Part shown: in pieces, positions 16,166-23,130 of the stretch
Position numbering within the stretch: position 1 is the first letter of the stretch
Layout of the letters: each line of letters opens with the position of its first letter
Origin: Dehalococcoidia bacterium UBA2991
GTDB lineage: Bacteria > Chloroflexota > Dehalococcoidia > Tepidiformales > Tepidiformaceae
Assembly: GCA_002346645.1 (NCBI GenBank)
Contig: DEAD01000013.1
Coordinates: forward strand, 1-40,965
Direction: 5' to 3'
DNA: 40,965 nucleotides
The notes under the pieces: generated by a model
What the model was told of the DNA's origin: nothing
Databases searched by the model: none
Seen by the model: the letters and a program-made list of their open reading frames with translations, nothing else
Program-made: the position numbers and the translations under genes

Positions 16166-16531
16166 TCAGCCGCCGAGGCCCGGCAAGTCAAGGCCGCCAG
16201 TCAGCATCCCCAAAGAGTCTGCTTGCATGCTGCCTGCACGCTCCGCAGCGTCGTTAATTGCTGCCAATATCAGATCCTCCAGCATCTCTACGTCTGCAGG
16301 ATCAACAACATCAGGCTCAATAGAAATTGCCTGCACCTTTTGCTCCCCGTTCATAGTCACCCTTACTGCCCCTCCCCCAGAGCTACCCTCTACAGTCTTA
16401 GAAGCCAACTCCTCTTGGGCTCGCTGGAGCATTGCCTGTGCCTCAGCAAGCTGGCCGCCCTGACCTGCCCCTGTCCCTCGAGTTCCACCTCCACGACGCA
16501 GATAGCGATTTCGACCACTGCTTTTCGCCAT
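16166..16531 (-). CDS. YbaB/EbfC nucleoid-associated protein
   Basis: A 121-residue YbaB/EbfC-family DNA-binding protein. The core runs from QAMLQRAQEELASKTVEGSS through VRVTMNGEQKVQAISIEPDV to a C-terminal helix (EMLEDLILAAINDAAERAG). The N-terminus has about 25 extra residues rich in Arg and Gly, which may be a disordered DNA-contacting tail. Its ATG overlaps the dnaX stop by one base (TAATG), and recR starts seven bases after its stop, so the whole cluster reads as one operon. Confidence 0.95.
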   Translation of the reverse strand: MAKSSGRNRYLRRGGGTRGTGAGQGGQLAEAQAMLQRAQEELASKTVEGSSGGGAVRVTMNGEQKVQAISIEPDVVDPADVEMLEDLILAAINDAAERAGSMQADSLGMLTGGLDLPGLGG

Positions 16532-18015
16532 TAGGAATCCTCCTCAGAAGCGCGGGCACGGGGCGAAGATGCCGCAGGTTCAACCGGCTTAGCCCCCATT
16601 TCGCGAGCCGCGGCAGCCAAATGCCCACCCCGAGCAGGACGACTAGCTGGGGCTGACCTTTCGATGCGCTCCACTGCAAGAGTAATGGGACGCTTCAGAA
16701 GCTCTTCAGCCTTCTGCTCAACAAGTGTACGGCCATCATTCGCAATCTTCTGCATATGAATAGGGTGGTAAAAACCGAGCTTCAACTCTTCTCCATCCAT
16801 TGCCAGCACCTCACAGGAGCCATTGAGCCAGGCTGCAAGGGCTGGCTGAGTCATCCTACATCGCTCGTACAGTTCCCTTAGGAAGCGCTCCTCGCGAGAC
16901 TCATCATCAGGATCGCGTCGTCGTGCCTGGGCCCTGCGCTCGGGACGCTGCCCGGTGCGAGAGGATTGTAATTTCTCAGCTGTAACGACCGAGGGAGAAG
17001 ACGGCTCTTGACTAAGTACCGCAGCTGCACAAGCAACTTCCAATGGCACTGCGCTTCCCGGATCGCGACGGAAGTCAGCGCCAGCAAGCTCCTCTACTGC
17101 CTTTGTTAGAACCCCAACCTCGGGAGCACGTTCGCGAGCAGCTACAAACAAGCGTTCCCGAAGAGTATCGATGGTTTCTCTCGTGAAGCGAGCCATATCG
17201 ATTCCATCCCCAGCAACATCTCGAGCAATTCCCAAAGCTGCACCAAGATCACGACCTGCGAGAGCTCCAGCCAATTTTTCAGTGCGGTCGTCCTGTACAA
17301 GGCCTAAGGACTCCAGCACATTATCCGTACTCGGCGACGTTCCATACGTCGAGGTAATCTGTTCGAGCAAAGTGATCGCATCACGGAGAGCGCCACGAGC
17401 CTCCCGTGCAATAGCTAGCAAGCCCTCCTCCGGAACAACGTACCCCTCCTGCTCCGCAATGAAGCCCAACCGGGCAACCATTGCCTCAATGGAAACTCGC
17501 CGAAAATCGAACCGCTGACAGCGAGAGATAATTGTTGCTGGAATCTCGTGTAATTCAGTAGTAGCAAGGATAAAGATGGCGTGCGGAGGAGGCTCCTCCA
17601 AGGTCTTGAGGAGGGCGTTAAATGCACCCGCCGTCAACATATGCACCTCGTCTAGAAGATAGACCTTCCGCTCCAGGTCGCTAGGCGCAAAAGCAATCTT
17701 GTCACGCAACTCGCGTACATCATCAATTCCACGATTACTAGCCGCGTCCATTTCAATTAGGTCAAGGGCAGCACCACGATTAATAGCTTCGCAAGATGAG
17801 CAGGCATTGCAGGGCTCACCCTCGGTGAATTCAACACAGTTAACTGCCTTGGCTAAGATGCGTGCGGTCGTAGTTTTGCCGGTACCCCGAGGACCAGAAA
17901 ATAAGTAGGCGTGGGCTATCTTGTCGGTTGCAAGAGCATTCCGAAGTGTAGCCACGACATGGTCCTGGCCAACCACCTCCTCAAATCCACGTGGGCGCCA
18001 CTTCCCGTAAAGCAC
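16531..18015 (-). CDS. dnaX: DNA polymerase III subunit gamma/tau
   Basis: A 494-residue clamp-loader ATPase. It shows GKWRPRGFEEVVGQDHV, Walker A (FSGPRGTGKTTTARILAKAV), a C4 zinc module (CVEFTEGEPCNACSSC), DEVHML as Walker B, and the SRC finger IISRCQRFDFRRV. The C-terminal part after about residue 360 is short and poorly conserved, with a segment rich in charged residues. No slippery heptamer for frameshifting stands out. Start GTG 18015 with GGGAGG four bases upstream. First gene of the dnaX-ybaB-recR-recO run. Confidence 0.97.
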   Translation of the reverse strand: MLYGKWRPRGFEEVVGQDHVVATLRNALATDKIAHAYLFSGPRGTGKTTTARILAKAVNCVEFTEGEPCNACSSCEAINRGAALDLIEMDAASNRGIDDVRELRDKIAFAPSDLERKVYLLDEVHMLTAGAFNALLKTLEEPPPHAIFILATTELHEIPATIISRCQRFDFRRVSIEAMVARLGFIAEQEGYVVPEEGLLAIAREARGALRDAITLLEQITSTYGTSPSTDNVLESLGLVQDDRTEKLAGALAGRDLGAALGIARDVAGDGIDMARFTRETIDTLRERLFVAARERAPEVGVLTKAVEELAGADFRRDPGSAVPLEVACAAAVLSQEPSSPSVVTAEKLQSSRTGQRPERRAQARRRDPDDESREERFLRELYERCRMTQPALAAWLNGSCEVLAMDGEELKLGFYHPIHMQKIANDGRTLVEQKAEELLKRPITLAVERIERSAPASRPARGGHLAAAAREMGAKPVEPAASSPRARASEEDS

Positions 18016-18032
18016 CGTCCCTCCCAGGCGGC

Positions 18033-18060
18033 CAAGGTTAAACCTTGCAGCAAGAGTATA
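18033..18060 (-). promoter_or_regulatory. predicted dnaX -10 element with adjacent inverted repeat
   Basis: TATACT on the minus strand (18060-18055) is a good -10; the -35 region is weak. Just downstream, around the expected transcription start, CAAGGTT-T-AACCTTG (18047-18033) forms a perfect 7-bp inverted repeat with one central base. A protein bound there would affect initiation, so it may be an operator. Distance to the dnaX GTG is about 17 bases. Confidence 0.4.
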
Positions 18061-18086
18061 GGCCGGATGTCCCGCCAGGGATCATG

Positions 18087-18114
18087 AAGGCGGGGGCCAA
18101 TTGGCCCCCGCCTT
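18087..18114. repeat. 28-bp perfect palindrome, probable transcription terminator
   Basis: AAGGCGGGGGCCAA is followed directly by its exact reverse complement. As RNA it forms a 12-bp GC-rich stem with an AATT loop. The base run after the stem is TTTCGTT on the plus strand and only TTCATG on the minus strand. It may stop minus-strand transcripts from the riboswitch/small ORF before dnaX, but the short U-run makes readthrough likely. Confidence 0.6.
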
Positions 18115-18170
18115 TCGTTAACACCCAGATCAAACGTTCACCCTTTAAGGCATGTCCTGCAATATGGAAG

Positions 18171-18359
18171 TTAAGCTGCCTGCCCCCCCTCCCTTCGCTG
18201 AAGGAAACGGGAGACAGGATGCTTTTTAGATTTCGCATCCGTGATACGAACCTTTTTAGCGCTCAGAGATCGCCATTCCTTGCGAAAACGCAACTCTGGC
18301 GAATTCTCCTCTTTAGAGCGCTCCAGAAGGACCGAACGGGCCATTTCATGCTCAATCAC
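18171..18359 (-). CDS. short basic ORF downstream of the c-di-AMP riboswitch
   Basis: A 62-residue hypothetical protein, family not recognised. It is rich in Arg, Lys and Glu (for example KEWRSLSAKKVRITDAKSKK) with no membrane segment. The GTG start at 18359 is chosen because CGGAGG lies seven bases upstream. The reading frame is open further 5', but that part is more likely leader RNA. The gene starts 132 bases after the closing stem of a c-di-AMP riboswitch, and a palindromic hairpin follows its stop by about 56 bases. Coding status is uncertain: it rests on the ribosome binding site and the regulatory context only. Confidence 0.45.
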   Translation of the reverse strand: MIEHEMARSVLLERSKEENSPELRFRKEWRSLSAKKVRITDAKSKKHPVSRFLQRREGGQAA

Positions 18360-18491
18360 AGAAAAACCTCCGTTGAGAGCAATCGCGGGGACACTCCCGC
18401 CACGGGAGCAGCACCCTGGCAATTCTGAAGGGGACAAACGATTAATAGGACCGTTTCGAATCTGGGTAATTTGCAGCGAACCGGAATCCAA

Positions 18492-18633
18492 GCCATCGAG
18501 AGACCCCTACATGAGGTCCCTCCTACGCCGGCGGGGTTAGCTGTCGGGCTACGACTGGAGGTGCCGTCCGTTTACACGGTACGCCCCAAATGTGGCGGTT
18601 CCCCCGCTCCCCTAAAGGGGATTTGGCGATAGC
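18492..18633 (-). promoter_or_regulatory. cyclic di-AMP riboswitch (ydaO/yuaA class)
   Basis: The minus-strand RNA carries the ydaO consensus in order. First is CGCCAAATCC near 18628, then GAGCGGGGGAACC near 18607-18595, the partner TTTGGGGCGTACC, and finally CCCGACAGCTAACCCCG followed by CGGCGTAGGAGGG (18547-18519). The CAGCTAAC-C-CG block is the diagnostic core. The closing stem P1 is visible: GCTATCG (18633-18627) pairs with CGATGGC (18498-18492), with one G-U pair. The B. subtilis ydaO aptamer has the same landmarks. In known cases c-di-AMP binding turns expression off. Confidence 0.9.
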
Positions 18634-18698
18634 AAAAGCTACCTACTTAGACTGACACAACAAACTATTAACGAGCAAGAAGCCACGGCAAAAGCCTT

Positions 18699-19016
18699 CT
18701 AGTAGTGAACTGCAAGCCAAACAGTCACCTCCTCCGGGGAAGTCCATCCAACCCGATGGCGCCGGTAGGCGGGAATGTCAGTCCACATTCCTGGATTCAG
18801 GTCGAGGGCTTCTCCATCCTCAAAGTCAATTCGAGCAGCACCTTGCAAGACTAGAACAAACTCCCGTTGTTCCTGCTCATACCAAAATCCCTCAGGCGAG
18901 GCCTGGCCGATAGAGACGATCCGATCAACACGAACAGAGTCACCCTCAACAATTGTTTGGACCAGCTCTCTTGATAGGTCTTGGGGGATTTCGCCGAAAA
19001 AGTCGCCTTTCTTCAT
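18699..19016 (-). CDS. cupin-domain protein
   Basis: A 105-residue single-domain cupin. The barrel core shows GFWYEQEQREFVLVLQGAA, then IDFEDGEALDLNPGMWTDIP and YRRHRVGWTSPE. The usual metal-binding His-x-His of cupin motif 1 is replaced (YEQEQ-E), while one His remains in motif 2 (RRHRV). Metal binding is therefore doubtful or unusual. The start at 19016 is fixed by a 4-bp ATGA overlap with the stop of the upstream isomerase gene, so the two are translationally coupled. The substrate is unknown. Confidence 0.85.
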   Translation of the reverse strand: MKKGDFFGEIPQDLSRELVQTIVEGDSVRVDRIVSIGQASPEGFWYEQEQREFVLVLQGAARIDFEDGEALDLNPGMWTDIPAYRRHRVGWTSPEEVTVWLAVHY

Positions 19017-19837
19017 TTGGCCGCTGCCAACACAGAACGGGCAGCATTTGCAGCCAGACGTGCTCCTTCCACCGGCGGGTAGCCTCTCAGCCAATCACTA
19101 AAAACTTCAACCGCAGTGGGGCCCCGTCTCCCAATTTCATCGAGAACCCTCAAGAGTGCAGGTAAATCAATGGAACCAGCACCAGGAAGAAGGCGATGTC
19201 CAATCGTCTCACTAACCAGGTCCAAATCTGACTCAGCAGGGGCATCACTGATTTGGAGATGGATAACCTTCTCACCAGGGATTGCATTCAAAAGTGAGAG
19301 ATCCGGGCCGGAGCGAAACCAGTGCCAGGCGTCAATGACCAGTCCTACATTGAATCGGTCGACGTCACGCACAAGCGACCACGCGCAAGAAAGGTTGGGC
19401 ACACCCGTCCAAGGCAAAAACTCTATCCCGACGCGCTGGCCATAGTTTGCGGCTACATCACTTGCGATAGAAAGTCCCGCTGTCGCATGAGTAACATTGA
19501 TCTTGGGAAGCATGGTGACAGCCAGTACAGTTTCGGAGCCTAATTCCTCAGCAATCCCACAAATACCCGCAGTCTCATCCACAATGTCATGCCGGGCAGC
19601 TGAGCCATTTGCCCAATTGCTGATGTATTCAAGCATGGCCAGCTTCACGCCCTGCTGGTCAAGAATACTTCGCATTTCACCATGCGAAAGACCTTCGGCC
19701 CTGGCTTCATCGTAGTGCGACATCCACATGGAAATACCGGCAAAGCCATTCGCACTTGCAGCCTGGACCCGCTCGGCAAAGGAAGCAGTCCTGATAGAAC
19801 CTAGACAAAGCACCAGATCTTCAGGAGTAAGCACCAC
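19013..19837 (-). CDS. sugar phosphate isomerase/epimerase-like TIM barrel
   Basis: A 274-residue xylose-isomerase-like TIM barrel (AP endonuclease family 2 fold). Metal-ligand strands are visible: VGIEFLPWTGVP (Glu), VGLVIDAWHWFRSG (Asp, His), VIHLQISDAP (Gln/Asp), HRLLPGAGSIDLPALLRVL and TAVEVFSDWLRG (Glu). The family includes sugar epimerases, dehydratases and inosose-type enzymes; the exact reaction cannot be assigned. It overlaps the methyltransferase gene upstream by 17 bp and the cupin downstream by 4 bp. Confidence 0.88.
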   Translation of the reverse strand: MVLTPEDLVLCLGSIRTASFAERVQAASANGFAGISMWMSHYDEARAEGLSHGEMRSILDQQGVKLAMLEYISNWANGSAARHDIVDETAGICGIAEELGSETVLAVTMLPKINVTHATAGLSIASDVAANYGQRVGIEFLPWTGVPNLSCAWSLVRDVDRFNVGLVIDAWHWFRSGPDLSLLNAIPGEKVIHLQISDAPAESDLDLVSETIGHRLLPGAGSIDLPALLRVLDEIGRRGPTAVEVFSDWLRGYPPVEGARLAANAARSVLAAAK

Positions 19838-20705
19838 TACTCTCCCAAGTAATCAGCAAGCCCTGCAGGGGGGGGCGCCAGTTTGGCAGCCAATCCTCTC
19901 CCTCCTTCACAAAGAGCTCATCAAGCCGACTTGCGATACGTCCCGCCGCTCCTGATACATGGCTAGCTTCCACCTCCCTTAGAGCAAAAGCCACAGCCCC
20001 CTCCTCATCCTTGGGGGGAAACTCATCATCACTCTCAGGCCAGGAGAATGGTTCCGGCAAAAGCCTCACTTCAGGTAGCAAACCTGCCTCCCAAAGCACC
20101 GGCAGCAACTCCCGATGATCGGGGGGGCGTTGCAACTCAACCCCGTGGGCAATCTGAAAAAGTTTGGCGCTTCGCGCGGGGGGCGTAGGGCTCCAAATCC
20201 AAATTGCCACACGTCTCGATGCGGACCGATGAAGCTTAGCCACAAATTCATCGATTTCCCGAACAAAATATGGAACATCAACGCAAACGATTAAATCCCC
20301 TTCGACTTCTACATCAAGCCATGACGCCCGAATCAGGTTAGCCTGCTTGATGCCCGCCTCGCGGGCGACAGCCAAAAATTCGTCACCCATTCCAGGTGCG
20401 GGCTCAACGTTAGTCAATGCCCGGCAACGTAATGCGAGCGGGAGCCCTACTCGACCAGCACCCCCTCCGACATCAACAACGTGATCTTCGGAGTTAAGTA
20501 GGGCAGCGAGTTGAATGAGGTTGGGATCAAGTACGCGATAGGGGTCAAATCTATAAGACGCAGCATGCTTACTCCAACGAGCGTTATCAAGGGCTTCTAA
20601 TCCAAGGTCACGCCGCTGCCCAGCCACTGCATCGATTCTGGCTTGGTAGCGCTTAACGGCAGCAGTCATCTTTGCAGCATAGTGCTTGCCCAACCCCAAT
20701 GACAT
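19821..20705 (-). CDS. class I SAM-dependent methyltransferase
   Basis: A 294-residue protein. A Rossmann SAM-binding motif I is clear in HVVDVGGGAGRVGLPLAL, followed by LTNVEPAPGM and later strand DLIVCVDVPYFV. The N-terminal 70 residues include RWSKHAASYRFDP, a common methyltransferase entry helix. The C-terminal part contains several Trp and Pro residues and ends GLLITWESS. The substrate is unknown. It starts eight bases after the aquaporin stop and overlaps the isomerase gene by 17 bp, so it belongs to a tight operon. Confidence 0.87.
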   Translation of the reverse strand: MSLGLGKHYAAKMTAAVKRYQARIDAVAGQRRDLGLEALDNARWSKHAASYRFDPYRVLDPNLIQLAALLNSEDHVVDVGGGAGRVGLPLALRCRALTNVEPAPGMGDEFLAVAREAGIKQANLIRASWLDVEVEGDLIVCVDVPYFVREIDEFVAKLHRSASRRVAIWIWSPTPPARSAKLFQIAHGVELQRPPDHRELLPVLWEAGLLPEVRLLPEPFSWPESDDEFPPKDEEGAVAFALREVEASHVSGAAGRIASRLDELFVKEGEDWLPNWRPPLQGLLITWESSGAYS

Positions 20706-20713
20706 TACTTATG

Positions 20714-21448
20714 TCATGTTTTGGTTTGCATCTGAGCCCTGCGTATAAGCTCATAGACAAGAGCACCCACAACAGCGCCCGCAATAGGACCTACCCAAAA
20801 GACCCAATGCGCAGTCCATTCCCCTGCAGAAATTGCCGGTCCCAAAGAGCGTGCAGGATTCATAGAAGCGTTTGCGACAGGACCCCAACCAATAGCTGCA
20901 AGACCAACGAAGCCACCGATAGCAATCCCTGCAAAAGCCCCCTGTGCTCGTTCATCAGTTGCTACACCAAAAATTACGAGAGCTAGAAAAAATGTGAGGA
21001 TTAGCTCAGAGAGCAAAGCGGCCTCCGTGCCGCCTATCCGAGGAGCAGTCGCACCCGCATCAGCAGCATCTCCAACAATTACCACAATTGCCATGCCAGC
21101 GAGGATCCCGCCTGCAATTTGTGCGGCAATGTAAGCGACAGTGCGTGCATTCCCAATGCGCCCTGTCACTCGAAAAGCAAGCGTAACAGCCGGGTTTATA
21201 TGGGCTCCGGAAACGTGTCCAAGAGCGAACACCATTGCCATAACCACTAACCCAAAAGCGAGCCCAATGCCAACGCCAGTAACAGCACCACCACTAGCAG
21301 CATTTACAGCAATCGCTCCAGGCCCCACGAACACAAGTGCGAACGTACCCAGCGCCTCAGCAAGACAGGTCGCTGCCGCCCCATTGGGATCCTTAAGCCA
21401 CAAATGGTCGCCACCCACCGCAAACCGCCAAAACCCCTTGTGAGTCAC
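20714..21448 (-). CDS. aquaporin / MIP-family channel
   Basis: A 244-residue six-helix membrane channel. Both half-helix pore signatures are intact: SGAHINPAVTLA and NASMNPARSLGPA, the latter with the selectivity-filter Arg. The protein could conduct water or small neutral solutes such as glycerol. The usual aquaporin His and glycerol-channel Gly positions could not be aligned with confidence, so selectivity is open. GTG start at 21448 with GAGAGGG five bases upstream. It leads the methyltransferase-isomerase-cupin run and follows the CoA-transferase gene by 57 bp. Confidence 0.94.
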   Translation of the reverse strand: MTHKGFWRFAVGGDHLWLKDPNGAAATCLAEALGTFALVFVGPGAIAVNAASGGAVTGVGIGLAFGLVVMAMVFALGHVSGAHINPAVTLAFRVTGRIGNARTVAYIAAQIAGGILAGMAIVVIVGDAADAGATAPRIGGTEAALLSELILTFFLALVIFGVATDERAQGAFAGIAIGGFVGLAAIGWGPVANASMNPARSLGPAISAGEWTAHWVFWVGPIAGAVVGALVYELIRRAQMQTKT

Positions 21449-21505
21449 GAAGCCCTCTCTTCAGCACTACCGAGCCTGCGTTTGAAAATTAATTCGTTAA
21501 ACCAC

Positions 21506-22852
21506 TTATGGGATCGATTTGTCGAACTCAGTTGCGATATGGCCTTCGGCGACAAGCCGGTCATAGTCCTCATCAGATATCTCCAGTAGCTCTCTGTAGA
21601 CATACTCATTGTCTTGTCCAAAGGCGACCGGAGGACGACGAATGCTGCTATCGGAAGCAGGCAGACGATAGACAGGGCTCGGGTAGGAATACTCCCCAAC
21701 ATCATCCACCAACTCACATATTTCGTAGAGGCCCCTAGCTTGGACGTGCGGATTTGAAGGAACACGCCAAGACGGTAGGACTGGGGCTGCAGCAATGCCC
21801 GATTTCTGAAGCTTATGAAAGAGCTCTTCCTCTTCATTTTGGGACGTCCACTCTGCCAGTCTCGCGTCGAGAATCTCTTGGTTAGCCGCCCGGCCAGCCG
21901 CCGTAGCCAAGATGGGATCTAAAGCCCATTCCGGATCACCTATCACTGCCCGAAGAGAAGCCCATTCCTCATTGTTTGAGACCGTAATGGCGATCCATCG
22001 ATCTCCCCCTTCGCTCGTATCTCCTTTGGGGAGGCACGGATAGACACCGCAGGGCGCAACTCCATCAATCGCATAGATGGACCGATTACCAAGGGCCTCC
22101 TGAACTTCGCCATTGAGAGCGTAATCAAGGTAGGCCTGCGCAAACATTCCCGCTGCGTTCTCCGACTGAGCCAACTCTATGAACTGCCCCTTGCCGGTGT
22201 TGTTGCGATGCCACAATGCAAGCAACACAGCAAACGCTATCTGCGTCCCGCTCACATAGTCGGCAGAAAAGATAGCTGAATTCGTCGACGGTTCGTTGCC
22301 TTCATAGCCGCGCAAAACCTGATGCCCCATTACCGCTTCAAGATGTGCGCCAAGCGTACGGGCATCGGAATACTCCCCAGTTAGCCCATATCCAGAAGCA
22401 CGCACAAAGATGATGTCGTCTCGCTGCTCTCGTAGCCACTGATAAGAGATGCCTAGCTTCTCCATGGTACCGACCGCACTGTTCTCAATGACGGCATCGC
22501 ATTGGGAAACTATGCGAGCAAGAACATCCAGGCCCTCGGGACGCCGCAGGTCAACTGTGAAGCTTCGCTTGTTACGAAACATACCAACGAAGAGGGAGCA
22601 ATAGTTCCAAGGGCGATCGCCCGGTTCATCACCGGGATAGGACATAGAAGGAATATAGGATTTAGCCTCCTCACTAGAGGGCCGGGCGCGCCCGGCCCGC
22701 GTGAGGGGCTGCCAGACATACTGGTTCTCTGCCTTCAGTACTTCGGCACCTAGATCTGCAAGGATGACTGTTGAAAAAGAACCTGCCCAAACACCAGTAA
22801 GGTCAATGATCCGCACACCTTCCAGGGGAAGAGGAATACCCACGGCGCGCAC
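21506..22852 (-). CDS. family III CoA-transferase (CaiB/BaiF type)
   Basis: A 448-residue CaiB/BaiF-type CoA-transferase. The N-terminal LEGVRIIDLTGVWAGSFSTV and ILADLGAEVLKAE block, RNKRSFTVDLRRPEG, ENSAVGTMEKLG and FVRASGYGLTGEYSD are all present. Family members move CoA between carboxylic acids. The catalytic Asp normally sits a few residues before a (Q/E)A-x-x-G block. Here the region reads TLGAHLEAVMGH, and I cannot place an Asp, so it may belong to a subfamily with altered chemistry. The start is uncertain (GTG 22852, or 22843); no ribosome binding site is seen. Confidence 0.9.
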   Translation of the reverse strand: MRAVGIPLPLEGVRIIDLTGVWAGSFSTVILADLGAEVLKAENQYVWQPLTRAGRARPSSEEAKSYIPSMSYPGDEPGDRPWNYCSLFVGMFRNKRSFTVDLRRPEGLDVLARIVSQCDAVIENSAVGTMEKLGISYQWLREQRDDIIFVRASGYGLTGEYSDARTLGAHLEAVMGHQVLRGYEGNEPSTNSAIFSADYVSGTQIAFAVLLALWHRNNTGKGQFIELAQSENAAGMFAQAYLDYALNGEVQEALGNRSIYAIDGVAPCGVYPCLPKGDTSEGGDRWIAITVSNNEEWASLRAVIGDPEWALDPILATAAGRAANQEILDARLAEWTSQNEEEELFHKLQKSGIAAAPVLPSWRVPSNPHVQARGLYEICELVDDVGEYSYPSPVYRLPASDSSIRRPPVAFGQDNEYVYRELLEISDEDYDRLVAEGHIATEFDKSIP

Positions 22853-22969
22853 CGTACGCCTTGGCCGCGAGGCACGCGAGCCCTACGTCAGGACCAAAGC
22901 ACCAACCTTGTGAAATTTAGACACGCCGTGGTGAACCGAAATGAGTAGGCCCAGACAGCAAACATCTCT

Positions 22970-22981
22970 TTTGTTTACAAA
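22970..22981. promoter_or_regulatory. operator-like palindrome TTTGT-TT-ACAAA
   Basis: A perfect 12-bp inverted repeat sits in the 278-bp divergent space between the CoA-transferase gene (minus) and the flavin monooxygenase gene (plus). TTGT-N2-ACAA fits the half-site pattern known for FadR-type GntR regulators. No regulator gene is nearby in the window. Nothing else was recognised in this intergenic region. Confidence 0.35.
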
Positions 22982-23130
22982 GTTCCACGCCAAAGCCATC
23001 ACAAATCGTCTTTGAGGCCAACTCAGATAACGATGGGGCGCCTCGGCACTGACTATCTGTTAGACCACAACGTGAAAAGTGTCCACGATTGCCCGACCCA
23101 CAAACTTAAGTATGCGGGCGGAGCTAGAGT

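Noticed and set aside
18360..18491. N-terminal extension of the small riboswitch-linked ORF
   Set aside because: It would begin with TTG within bases next to the riboswitch P1 stem and has no ribosome binding site. The GTG at 18359 has CGGAGG at good spacing.
18045..18540. Open frames on the plus strand across the riboswitch region
   Set aside because: They run antisense to the conserved aptamer and the palindrome, show shadow-like composition and have no ribosome binding site.
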